Source of the DNA: Candidatus Omnitrophota bacterium
GTDB taxonomy: Bacteria > Omnitrophota > Omnitrophia > Omnitrophales > JACQQS01
DNA: 37,640 bases
Direction: 5' to 3'
Assembly (NCBI GenBank): GCA_016206925.1
Contig: JACQQS010000081.1
Location: forward strand, 1-37,640
Part shown: piece after piece, positions 1 through 6,421 of the stretch
Position numbering within the stretch: the stretch's first letter is position 1
Layout of the letters: the number at the start of each line of letters is the position of its first letter
Program-made: the position numbers and the translations under genes
The notes under the pieces: generated by a model
What the model was told of the DNA's origin: nothing
What the model saw: the letters and a program-made list of their open reading frames with translations, nothing else
Databases searched by the model: none

Positions 1-507
1 CTGAGTATCCCGTATAAAAAAATAGAACAAATTTTGTCTCGAGAAGATGACCCGCGCTTCCCGAGAATTGCGGGTACCTTACTTGCCCGGGTTAAGGATC
101 CGAAACAAGCTTTTGAGTTGATTACACCCGCGGCTTTTTGCCGCCGGTTCCACGCCATTGAAAATGAAATTAAATCGGATGAATGGACCAAAGAAAAGGC
201 GGCCTTTTGGAAGGCGACTTACCTTCGCTTGTCAAAGGACCTGCAAGAAAAAGAGGAAAGGATTCGAAAACCGGAAAGCATTGTATTGGATGCTTTCGAT
301 CGTGCTTTGGTCGAAAAGGTGATTCGGTCGAGAAAAGTTGCAGTGATGTCTCAAAAAGAATTGGCTCAATTTATGGGGTATAGCCAGCAATTTGTTTCTG
401 GTATTGAGACGGGCAGGGAAAAGATCACGTTGGAATTTCTAAAAAAACTGGCCCATATCACCGGACAGCGGATTGATTTGACCATCGAAAAATCCGGGAA
501 GCCATGA
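1..507 (+). CDS. XRE-family helix-turn-helix protein, 5' end cut by the window
   Basis: The reading frame is open from the first base of the window (CTG AGT ATC...) to the stop at 505-507, so the true start may lie upstream; a TTG at 34 is the first conventional start inside. The visible product is 168 residues. The last 55 or so form an XRE/Cro-type helix-turn-helix: SQKELAQFMGYSQQ followed by VSGIETGREKITLEFLKKLA. The N-terminal two thirds are mostly charged helix and are not recognised. Small proteins with a C-terminal XRE domain are often antitoxins or autoregulators. Here the protein sits upstream of a DUF4143 ATPase whose promoter overlaps an inverted repeat (704-727), so it could be that gene's repressor; this is inference. 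The DNA-binding domain is secure, the biological role is not. Confidence 0.75.
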   Translation: MSIPYKKIEQILSREDDPRFPRIAGTLLARVKDPKQAFELITPAAFCRRFHAIENEIKSDEWTKEKAAFWKATYLRLSKDLQEKEERIRKPESIVLDAFDRALVEKVIRSRKVAVMSQKELAQFMGYSQQFVSGIETGREKITLEFLKKLAHITGQRIDLTIEKSGKP

Positions 508-550
508 TAAGCTTCTATTTGCTATGGAAAAGCAGAAAATAAAAATTGCT

Positions 551-619
551 ACATTCGGCTGACCGTTGGTGCAAGTACCGTACGACGATTTTGAGGCTGT
601 TAAAGGCGATGAATGGTTA
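551..619 (+). repeat. Intergenic direct repeat, copy 1
   Basis: Bases 551-592 match 2501-2542 with two differences, and the core starting TGACCGTTGGTGCAAG also occurs at 1942. The tail GATGAATGGTTA (608-619) is shared with copy 2. It lies about 45 bases after the stop of the XRE gene. In the frame from 558 it reads as protein (ADRWCKYRT...), but there is no obvious start. Confidence 0.75.
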
Positions 620-703
620 TAACATATAAGGATAGAGAAAGTTTTAGTCCTCTCTTTAGCCTTATTTGACAAAAACAATCCTGAAGGGAATGTTTTCTAT
701 GTA

Positions 704-727
704 GACTGAATATGTTATAATTCAGTC
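704..727. promoter_or_regulatory. Extended -10 promoter inside a perfect inverted repeat (likely operator)
   Basis: GACTGAAT (704-711) and ATTCAGTC (720-727) are perfect 8-base inverted arms separated by 8 bases. An extended -10, TGTTATAAT, occupies 713-721, so the right arm overlaps the -10 element. No good -35 is present at the usual distance. A repressor bound here would block RNA polymerase. The ribosome site AGGAG (732-736) and the ATG of the ATPase gene (745) follow. The binding protein is unknown; the XRE protein upstream is the obvious candidate. Confidence 0.55.
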
Positions 728-744
728 AGTTAGGAGACCGTATT

Positions 745-1878
745 ATGTATATCCATCAATACCAGCTTCCAAAGCTTCAAAAGTTAGCCATTCCCAGCAA
801 GGTAGCGCTTGTCTATGGCCCCCGCCGCACCGGAAAAACAACTCTCCTTGAGCACTTCATTCAAGGACTCCATGAGCCGCATCACCTGGTAAGCGGAGAG
901 GACGTTTTTATCCAACAGGTTTTATCTTCCCAATCCATCGATAAACTCAAGAGTTTTGTTGGCCAAAAAAAATGGCTCATCATCGATGAAGCGCAAAAAA
1001 TCCCTAATATCGGCCTTAATTTAAAACTCATCATTGATCACATCCCGGATATCCGGGTGATCGCCACAGGTTCATCCTCTTTTGATTTGGCCTCTCAAGT
1101 GGGCGAGCCGCTCACCGGACGCAAATGGACGCTGCGCTTATTCCCGCTTTCTCAATTAGAGTTGAAAGAGACGGAAAACACGGCCCAAACGAAAGCCCGT
1201 CTCGAAAGCCGGCTCATTTACGGTTCCTATCCGGACGTGGTCTTGTGCGAGGACGATGAGATACGGAAACGTTACTTGAAAGAGATTATTTCCTCCTATC
1301 TTTACAAAGACATTTTGGAGCTTGAGGGATTGAAACATTCGGATAAACTTGTTCGGCTGCTTCAACTTCTGGCGTTTCAGATCGGAAAAGAAGTATCTTT
1401 TACAGAACTGGGCACGCAACTGGCTATGAGCAAGAATACAGTGGACCGTTACCTGGACCTTTTGGAAAAAGCCTTTGTCGTTTATAAGCTGGGAGGATTC
1501 AGCCGGAACTTAAGAAAAGAAGTCTCAAAAAATCCAAGGTATTATTTTTATGACACCGGCGTTCGCAATGCGCTGATTCAGAATTTTAATTCCTTGGATT
1601 TAAGAAACGACGTCGGGCAGATTTGGGAGAACTATCTCGTGATGGAGCGCCTCAAAAAACAGGAATATACGGGAATCACCTGCTCGAATTATTTTTGGCG
1701 CACCTATGACCGAAAGGAAGTGGACTGGATTGAGGAAAGGGAAGGGAAGCTTTTTGCTTATGAATTCAAGTGGCGCCCGTCTTCAAAGACTAGCCCACCG
1801 AACGATTTTATCCAAGCATACCCAAGCACGCGTTTTGAGTGCGTGGATTCGGAGAATTATTTGAAGTTTATCGTATAA
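745..1878 (+). CDS. AAA+ ATPase, AAA_14/DUF4143 family
   Basis: This is a 377-residue predicted cytoplasmic ATPase. The P-loop GPRRTGKTT is at residues 25-33, the Walker B segment LIIDEAQ around 78-84 (Asp81, Glu82), and a sensor-like ATGSSSF at 107-113. The C-terminal half matches the DUF4143 layout: a winged-helix-like segment (SFTELGTQLAMSKNTVDRYLDLLEKA, in two parts), then a PD-(D/E)XK-like core with EVDWIEE and YEFKW. Family members are common in accessory DNA of bacteria and archaea, and their physiological role is poorly known. ATG 745 is preceded by AGGAG at a good distance and by the promoter/operator at 704-727. It is flanked on both sides by copies of the same direct repeat, which suggests it arrived as part of a cassette-like patch. 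Confidence 0.9.
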   Translation: MYIHQYQLPKLQKLAIPSKVALVYGPRRTGKTTLLEHFIQGLHEPHHLVSGEDVFIQQVLSSQSIDKLKSFVGQKKWLIIDEAQKIPNIGLNLKLIIDHIPDIRVIATGSSSFDLASQVGEPLTGRKWTLRLFPLSQLELKETENTAQTKARLESRLIYGSYPDVVLCEDDEIRKRYLKEIISSYLYKDILELEGLKHSDKLVRLLQLLAFQIGKEVSFTELGTQLAMSKNTVDRYLDLLEKAFVVYKLGGFSRNLRKEVSKNPRYYFYDTGVRNALIQNFNSLDLRNDVGQIWENYLVMERLKKQEYTGITCSNYFWRTYDRKEVDWIEEREGKLFAYEFKWRPSSKTSPPNDFIQAYPSTRFECVDSENYLKFIV

Positions 1879-1941
1879 AAATCGGAATTCTCTATGAAAA
1901 GAGAAGCTACGCCAAAAAAGCTCTACTTGAAAAATTTTAGA

Positions 1942-2030
1942 TGACCGTTGGTGCAAGCTTTCCCGCCAACGCTTTGTGGCGGGTACTGTACGATGATTTT
2001 AAAAATATTAGAGATGATGAATGGTTAGAA
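1942..2030 (+). repeat. Intergenic direct repeat, copy 2, split by an inserted hairpin
   Basis: The core TGACCGTTGGTGCAAG (1942-1957) is separated from its continuation TACTGTACGATGATTTT (1984-2000) by 26 bases carrying a perfect hairpin, CCCGCCA / TGGCGGG. The tail GATGAATGGTTA (about 2016-2027) overlaps the start codon of the next gene. It lies 64 bases after the stop of the ATPase gene. Confidence 0.7.
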
Positions 2031-2461
2031 GATTGAGGGTTAAGATTCTCGCGCTGGTTATTTTGAGTTTTCTTGTAAGTCCAACCATTTGCCATGCAAA
2101 GGGAGTGTTTACAACTCCTCTTGTAATGGTAGGGACAATCGAAGATATGAAAACGGATGGCAATAAGATTTCGTTTCTTTTTACAGGGCAAATTTCAAAA
2201 AGTGAATGGGCTCAAGGCGATTGGGACCTCAAGGCGTTTGTCAAGAAACTACCTGTAATCGTAGATCAAACCTTCTTCTTTAAGGAAGAAGACCCCGTGT
2301 GGGGTTTTAGATTCGAGGAAGAAAAAGGAAGAGCTTCAGAATGTCTAAATAAAAGTGAAAACTTAACGATTACAATACATCTCCCAAATGTCTATTTTAA
2401 CTCTGCCATAATCGATAAGCTTGAGGGAAGGAATGCGCAGATCAAAGGGTGCAGAGAATAA
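2021..2461 (+). CDS. Unrecognised exported protein
   Basis: This 146-residue protein has a clear signal peptide: a basic MVRRLRVK start, the hydrophobic run ILALVILSFLVSP, and a plausible cleavage after CHA near residue 27. The mature part is about 120 residues, acidic and rich in beta-type sequence, with two cysteines (SECLN and the terminal KGCRE) that could pair outside the cytoplasm. No family is recognised. The ATG at 2021 lies within the tail of repeat copy 2, so the repeat supplies the start context; no strong ribosome site is visible. The DNA is AT-rich like the neighbouring cassette genes and unlike the housekeeping genes from 3 kb onward. The gene is probably real because of the intact signal peptide, but its function is unknown. 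Confidence 0.6.
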   Translation: MVRRLRVKILALVILSFLVSPTICHAKGVFTTPLVMVGTIEDMKTDGNKISFLFTGQISKSEWAQGDWDLKAFVKKLPVIVDQTFFFKEEDPVWGFRFEEEKGRASECLNKSENLTITIHLPNVYFNSAIIDKLEGRNAQIKGCRE

Positions 2462-2500
2462 TGGCAATTCCAATCTATGGACAAAAAGGTTTTCCTGCAA

Positions 2501-2575
2501 ACATTTGGCTGACCGTTGGTGCAAGTACCGTACGATGATTTTGCCTGTCCGCCAACGCTTTGGAGCGGTGGAATT
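2501..2575 (+). repeat. Intergenic direct repeat, copy 3, with an adjacent hairpin
   Basis: Bases 2501-2542 are nearly identical to copy 1. After GATTTT the sequence runs into a second copy of the small hairpin element, CCGCCAACGCTTTGGAGCGG (about 2550-2569), which here sits downstream of the core rather than inside it. It begins about 45 bases after the stop of the preceding gene. Confidence 0.7.
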
Positions 2576-2606
2576 TAAAGATGCTATCCGATTGTGAGGA
2601 CAAGAG

Positions 2607-2966
2607 TTGAAAAGTACAGTTATTATTTTAGCGCTGCTATTTCTTGGGATAGCTTCTTTTGAACTTTCGCCAGCCCCGTTTAAAACTGATATTGGTATGT
2701 TTGATTCTCAAGCTCAAGGTGAACAGCATCGATTCAACGACTATCAAAGGAAATCCGTTTTCGTCCATGGAAATCCGTATTTGAAATTCATTGGGAATGC
2801 CAAGGGAGTGAGGATTGTGGATCTCTCGCCAACCGCTCAACAATTTATGACCGCAAACATAAAATCATTGGTTATGAGGTTGATGTTGGGAGCGGTTATT
2901 CCAAATCATGGGAGTGTAGAGATGATAACGAAGTTCATGCGACAGCTAAGAAAAACGGCAGTTTAA
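2607..2966 (+). CDS. Unrecognised small exported or anchored protein
   Basis: This is a 119-residue reading frame with a TTG start at 2607, supported by GAGGAC about 6 bases upstream. The N-terminus, MKSTVIILALLFLGIASFEL, is a typical signal sequence with a short basic region and a hydrophobic core. The mature part contains QRKSVFVHGNPYLKFIGNAK and ends in a basic helix (MITKFMRQLRKTAV). No family is recognised. It is the last gene of the AT-rich patch, and no copy of the direct repeat follows it. The signal peptide and ribosome site favour a real gene, though a decayed one cannot be excluded. It ends 31 bases before miaB. Confidence 0.5.
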   Translation: MKSTVIILALLFLGIASFELSPAPFKTDIGMFDSQAQGEQHRFNDYQRKSVFVHGNPYLKFIGNAKGVRIVDLSPTAQQFMTANIKSLVMRLMLGAVIPNHGSVEMITKFMRQLRKTAV

Positions 2967-2997
2967 ATGATGTCGGGAAGAACAGTTTTGAATCAAT

Positions 2998-4524
2998 ATG
3001 AATACGCCCGGTACTGATCAATTACGGGAAATCGAAAAATCCGGAAAGCGTGTGTGTATACAAACCTTCGGCTGTCAGATGAATGAGTATGACTCGGAGG
3101 TGGTGAAGGCGGCTCTTGAGAAGCAGGGGTATGTCCTCACCGATTCGGAAGAGGCGGCGGATGTGGTGATTCTCAATACCTGCAGCGTTCGTGAACATGC
3201 CGAGAATAAGGCGTTCAATAAACTGCACTTGCTCTGCCGTGAGAAAAAAAATGGCCGGCCGAATCTGACCGTTGGGCTCATGGGCTGCATGGCAGACAAT
3301 TACAAAGAGAAACTTCTCAAGGATTTTCCACAACTGGATTTTGTCGCGGGCACGCGGAATGTGATGGACGTGACAAGATTGGTAAAGGAGATTGAAGAGA
3401 AGCGTAGCCGAGGCGTCCCGCCCCGGAATGACTCAGCCGGGCAAGATGCCCAGCCTACGCGATTGGGATTGGCTCGCAATGGCACCCAGACCGTCATTGC
3501 GAGGAGCCCCGCAGGGGCGACGAAGCAATCTAAAAGCCTGCAATTGGCAGCAATAAGTAAAGAAGGGTGGTGGGAGGAATATGCCGAAACGGTGCCGAGG
3601 CGCGAGGGCGTGCGGGCGTTCCTTCCGATCATGACCGGCTGTGACAATCTCTGCACGTATTGTATTGTTCCGAAGACACGCGGCAGGGAAGTTTCCATGC
3701 GCGGCGGGGAAATTGTGGATCAGGTGAAGAAGCTGGCGGATCAGGGCTACAAGGAAATTCAACTCCTCGGGCAAAATGTGAATTCCTATGGCCGCCGTTA
3801 TGTGGGCGAGGATGAAAGCTATCGAACGCGCAAGGAGCCGAATCGTTTTCCCGAACTGGTCGCCGCCGTTAGCCAAGTTCCCGGAATAGAGCGCGTGAGC
3901 TGGATGACATCGCATCCCAAAGATGCTTCGCGGGAACTTTTCGAAGTCATGCGCGATTATCCCAAGGTGACGCATTGGTTCCATCTGCCCGTGCAGTCCG
4001 GGAACAATCGGATTCTCAAGAGAATGGGCCGGGAGTATACTATCGAAGAATTCCACGAGAAACTCGAGCTCCTGCGCAAGCTCGTCCCCGGCGCCGCCGT
4101 TTCGACCGACATGATCGTAGGCTTTTCGGATGAAACCGATGAGGAATTCGAAGAAACACGCCGCGTGATGGAAAAATTCATGTTCGACAGCGCCTTCATA
4201 TTCAAATATTCGCTTCGCAAAGGCACGCCGGCCGATCGTTTGCCGGATAATGTGCAGCAGGCTGTAAAAGAAGAAAGGCATCGGGTTTTGCTCAAACTCC
4301 AAAAGGAGGTTTCGCGCAAAGTAAATGACGCCTGGATCGGCAGACAGGCGGACGTTCTTTTCTCCGGGCGAAGCCGCGTGAGCGATCAGGATTTAATCGG
4401 TGAAATGCGAAATCACAAGCGAGTCGTCGTGAAAGCCCCGGCGGCGTTCATGGGTAACGTGAAACAAGTCCGCCTGACACGGCTTAAGGACGAGACATTT
4501 TATGGTGAGCTATGCGAAGTGTAA
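2998..4524 (+). CDS. miaB: MiaB, tRNA-2-methylthio-N6-dimethylallyladenosine synthase, with repeat-encoded insertion
   Basis: This radical-SAM methylthiotransferase adds a methylthio group to isopentenyl-A37 of tRNAs reading UNN codons. The N-terminal iron-sulfur cysteines are in QTFGCQMNEYDS (Cys26), LNTCSVRE (Cys62) and LMGCMAD (Cys97). The radical-SAM CxxxCxxC triad is Cys215, Cys219 and Cys222 (GCDNLCTYCIVP). The C-terminus (about 440-508) is the TRAM domain. At 508 residues it is roughly 55 longer than usual. The excess lies between the N-terminal and radical-SAM domains (about 135-180) and is encoded by two palindromic repeat elements (3402-3532) that keep the frame open. This linker is variable in the family, so activity is probably retained. 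The gene overlaps the next one by 13 bases. Confidence 0.95.
   Translation: MNTPGTDQLREIEKSGKRVCIQTFGCQMNEYDSEVVKAALEKQGYVLTDSEEAADVVILNTCSVREHAENKAFNKLHLLCREKKNGRPNLTVGLMGCMADNYKEKLLKDFPQLDFVAGTRNVMDVTRLVKEIEEKRSRGVPPRNDSAGQDAQPTRLGLARNGTQTVIARSPAGATKQSKSLQLAAISKEGWWEEYAETVPRREGVRAFLPIMTGCDNLCTYCIVPKTRGREVSMRGGEIVDQVKKLADQGYKEIQLLGQNVNSYGRRYVGEDESYRTRKEPNRFPELVAAVSQVPGIERVSWMTSHPKDASRELFEVMRDYPKVTHWFHLPVQSGNNRILKRMGREYTIEEFHEKLELLRKLVPGAAVSTDMIVGFSDETDEEFEETRRVMEKFMFDSAFIFKYSLRKGTPADRLPDNVQQAVKEERHRVLLKLQKEVSRKVNDAWIGRQADVLFSGRSRVSDQDLIGEMRNHKRVVVKAPAAFMGNVKQVRLTRLKDETFYGELCEV
3402..3532. repeat. Two palindromic repeat elements inserted in frame within miaB
   Basis: The first element, 3402-3460, has near-perfect ends GCGTAGCC / GCCTACGC and two inner GC hairpins (GGCGTCCCGCCCCGG; GGGCAAGATGCCC). 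The second, about 3461-3532, is built around CGTCATTGCGAG...GAAGCAATC with a GCCCCGCAGGGGC hairpin. Related sequences occur at 4533-4571 and, in opposite orientation, at 28473-28582. Confidence 0.8.
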
Positions 4525-5339
4525 CAAGGATTGAGATTGCTTTGCCCCCTGCAGGGGCTCGCAATGACAAGATATTTACAGTTATCCTTGTTTTGTGCGT
4601 GCTTAATTTGCTTATCGCCGCGCCGGAAGCCGGCGCGAAAAACAGTCCTTATGTCGAAACGATCCGGCAATTTTTCCTAAAAGGGGAGTATGACCGCGTT
4701 ATCGAACAGATGCCAACGCTCAATCTAGACGAAAACAGCAGCGAAATGATGGAAGGCCTTTATTTCGTCGGGGTAAGCCTTATTAAAGTCGGCCGGTATG
4801 CCGACGGACGCGATGTCCTTTCGCGCATTGCCCAGCGCAAGCCCAAAATTAAATTCCGCGACCAGGTGGAACTCAGAATTGCAGACGCATTCCTTGCTGA
4901 AAGTGCGCTCAATATTGCGCTTAAGCGGTATCAGAATGTGATGACGGCGTATCCGGATTCATCCGGTCTTGCGCGCGCCTATGAGCAGAGCGCTTTGATT
5001 TGCCAGCGCCTCGGTCAGTTTGAACAAGCCCAGAGCTATTTTAAACTGCTTCAGATGAACTGCCCTTTGAGCTTTGAAGCCGCAAATCTCCGCCGCGGAA
5101 TTACGGAAAGGATTAGCCATTTCGGCGTACAGATGGGTACTTTCGCGAATCTCTTCAATGCCGAGCATCTCAAGACCGAGCTTGAGACAAAAGGTTTCCA
5201 GCCGTACGTTCAAACCGTCCGGGAAGACGCGGAGCCGCTTTACCGCGTTCTGATCGGCGAATTCGCTTCGAAACAGGAAGCGGAAACCGCGGCCCAGAAT
5301 TTGGAGTCCCTGGGTTACCCCGCCCAGGTCTATCCCTGA
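4512..5339 (+). CDS. Exported TPR protein with C-terminal SPOR domain
   Basis: This 275-residue protein is probably exported. A hydrophobic segment, IFTVILVLCVLNLLIA, at about residues 21-37 is followed by a possible cleavage after AGA. Residues 45-200 are helical with TPR-like spacing (for example the segments around DRVIEQMPTLNLDENS and RLGQFEQAQSYFKLLQ). Residues 203-275 are a SPOR domain (FGVQMGTFANLFNAEHLK... YRVLIGEFASKQEAETAAQNL), a peptidoglycan-binding fold that recognises glycan strands lacking stem peptides. A role in cell-wall assembly or division is the reasonable inference. Residues 8-20 are encoded by a palindromic repeat (4533-4571), so the start and the charged region before the signal helix may be an acquired addition. 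No better start is visible between the repeat and the hydrophobic segment. It is followed two bases later by nnrE. Confidence 0.8.
   Translation: MRSVTRIEIALPPAGARNDKIFTVILVLCVLNLLIAAPEAGAKNSPYVETIRQFFLKGEYDRVIEQMPTLNLDENSSEMMEGLYFVGVSLIKVGRYADGRDVLSRIAQRKPKIKFRDQVELRIADAFLAESALNIALKRYQNVMTAYPDSSGLARAYEQSALICQRLGQFEQAQSYFKLLQMNCPLSFEAANLRRGITERISHFGVQMGTFANLFNAEHLKTELETKGFQPYVQTVREDAEPLYRVLIGEFASKQEAETAAQNLESLGYPAQVYP
4533..4571. repeat. Palindromic repeat at the N-terminus of the SPOR-protein gene
   Basis: The element runs GAGATTGCTTTGCCCCCTGC / AGGGGCTCGCAATGACAAG and is the reverse complement type of the second element in miaB (CGTCATTGCGAG...GAAGCAATC). The central CCCCTGCAGGGG is a perfect palindrome. 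Confidence 0.75.
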
Positions 5340-5341
5340 AG

Positions 5342-6007
5342 ATGATCTCATCCGGCCGTTCCGTCAGCAGCGCGCGAATGCGTGAGCTCGATGAGCGCGC
5401 CGTTCGGGAATTTAAAACCCCAAGCCTTCTTTTAATGGAAAACGCAGGCCGCAGTGTGGCCGAGGAAATTTTGAAAACCGGCGCGGGGAAAATCGCCATT
5501 GTCTCAGGCAAAGGCAATAATGGTGGCGATGGATTTGTAGTGGCACGGCATCTTCACAATCACGGTCGGGATGTGGAAGTAACATTTATCGGCGAGCGCG
5601 GCCAATTGAAAGGCGATTCCCTCATTAATTTTGAAATTCTGGAGAAACTGGGTGTACCGCTTGGCATTCACACAAAAGATTGGGATTGGGGTGATGCCGA
5701 TTTGGTTGTCGATGCTATTTTCGGTACCGGCCTTTCCAAAAATGTGGAAGAACCCTACAAGTCGGCCATCGAGGAAATAAACAAACTTTCAGCCGGAGGT
5801 ACAACGGTTGTCAGTATCGATGTTCCTTCCGGTCTTAACGCTGATTCGGGTGAGGTCATGGGAGTTGCTGTTCACGCAGACATCACTGTTACACTTGCTT
5901 CGGAAAAAATGGGACTTCGAAAAGGGGACGGGCCTCGGTACGCCGGACAAATCGTCGTTGGTTACATTTCGATGCCACGGGCATTATTGAATCCAAACCA
6001 GTTTTGA
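5342..6007 (+). CDS. nnrE: NAD(P)H-hydrate epimerase (YjeF_N domain)
   Basis: This enzyme interconverts the R and S forms of hydrated NAD(P)H so that the partner dehydratase can repair both. The 221-residue product consists of only the YjeF N-terminal Rossmann-like domain. Its motifs are KGNNGGDGFVVARHL (nucleotide binding, about 59-73), DAIFGTGL (about 127-134) and SIDVPSGLNADSG (about 157-169). The fused dehydratase domain found in many bacteria (NnrD/YjeF_C) is absent, so the dehydratase should be encoded elsewhere. ATG 5342 follows the SPOR gene by two bases, suggesting co-transcription. The ORF ends at 6007 just before the tRNA promoter. Confidence 0.9.
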   Translation: MISSGRSVSSARMRELDERAVREFKTPSLLLMENAGRSVAEEILKTGAGKIAIVSGKGNNGGDGFVVARHLHNHGRDVEVTFIGERGQLKGDSLINFEILEKLGVPLGIHTKDWDWGDADLVVDAIFGTGLSKNVEEPYKSAIEEINKLSAGGTTVVSIDVPSGLNADSGEVMGVAVHADITVTLASEKMGLRKGDGPRYAGQIVVGYISMPRALLNPNQF

Positions 6008-6021
6008 ATTTTCTACGAGTC

Positions 6022-6051
6022 TTTACAATGGACTGAGCGATTCCCTATAAT
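6022..6051 (+). promoter_or_regulatory. sigma70-like promoter for tRNA-Leu
   Basis: TTTACA (6022-6027) and a perfect TATAAT (6046-6051) are 18 bases apart. The expected transcription start, near 6058, is about 29 bases before the mature tRNA, which would leave a short leader for RNase P to remove. Confidence 0.7.
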
Positions 6052-6086
6052 AGCCCTGCTTTGGCCGGTTGGCATAATCCCTTTAT

Positions 6087-6170
6087 GCAGGAGTGGCGGA
6101 ATTGGCAGACGCACCAGCTTGAGGGGCTGGCGGTGGCAACACCTTGTGGGTTCAAGTCCCGCCTCCTGCA
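6087..6170 (+). tRNA. tRNA-Leu (anticodon GAG)
   Basis: The acceptor arms GCAGGAG (6087-6093) and CTCCTGC (6163-6169) pair fully. The anticodon stem-loop is CCAGC-TTGAGGG-GCTGG, giving anticodon GAG, which reads CUC and CUU. A long variable arm (CGGTGGCAACACC region) marks a class II tRNA, and the T arm contains GGTTCAAGTCC. The length is 84 bases including the discriminator A. The 3' CCA is not encoded (CTA follows), so it must be added by the CCA-adding enzyme. Confidence 0.95.
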
Positions 6171-6421
6171 CTATGGTTAGCGTGTGAAGTAACAGCAACG
6201 GGTAACAAGTAACGGGTAATAAGCGAAAGCGGCGTTCATTGAAACGCTTGTGTGAGATTTCGTTACTCATTAACCGGAAATGAGCAATCGATTTTCTGAC
6301 ACCGGTGGATTGTAAATGGTTCTTCTGTGTATTTATGGTAGTTTCTTATATGCCACAATTTGCTTTTTGTTTTTTCCCGTTACTCGTTTCACGTTACTTG
6401 TTTCCTATCTTTGAGGTTCTT
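6171..6421. repeat. Gene-poor stretch with degenerate GTAACGGGTAACAAG-type repeats
   Basis: After the tRNA, 6190-6222 holds tandem variants of GGGTAACAAGTAACGGGTAA. Complementary-strand variants occur at about 6376-6408 (CCCGTTACTCGTTTCACGTT) and a weaker one near 6260. The reading frame of the next gene stays open across part of this region from a GTG at 6305, giving 39 unusual hydrophobic residues, but that part looks like repeat read-through and not like the enzyme family. I see no other gene here. Confidence 0.55.

Noticed and set aside
558-640. A small gene starting in the direct repeat (ADRWCKYRT...)
   Set aside because: The frame is shared by the copies, but it lacks a start codon and ribosome site, and in copy 2 it is broken by the hairpin insertion.
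1888-1905. Hairpin TTCTCT/AGAGAA after the DUF4143 gene as a terminator
   Set aside because: The stem is only six weak pairs and no T run follows.
551-2575. Integron attC sites
   Set aside because: The one-repeat-per-gene layout suggested attC, but no GTTRRRY/RYYYAAC core pair or matching inner boxes could be found, and no integrase is in the window.
3433-4302. Long minus-strand frame inside miaB
   Set aside because: It is antisense to a well-conserved gene; the codon pattern follows miaB on the plus strand.
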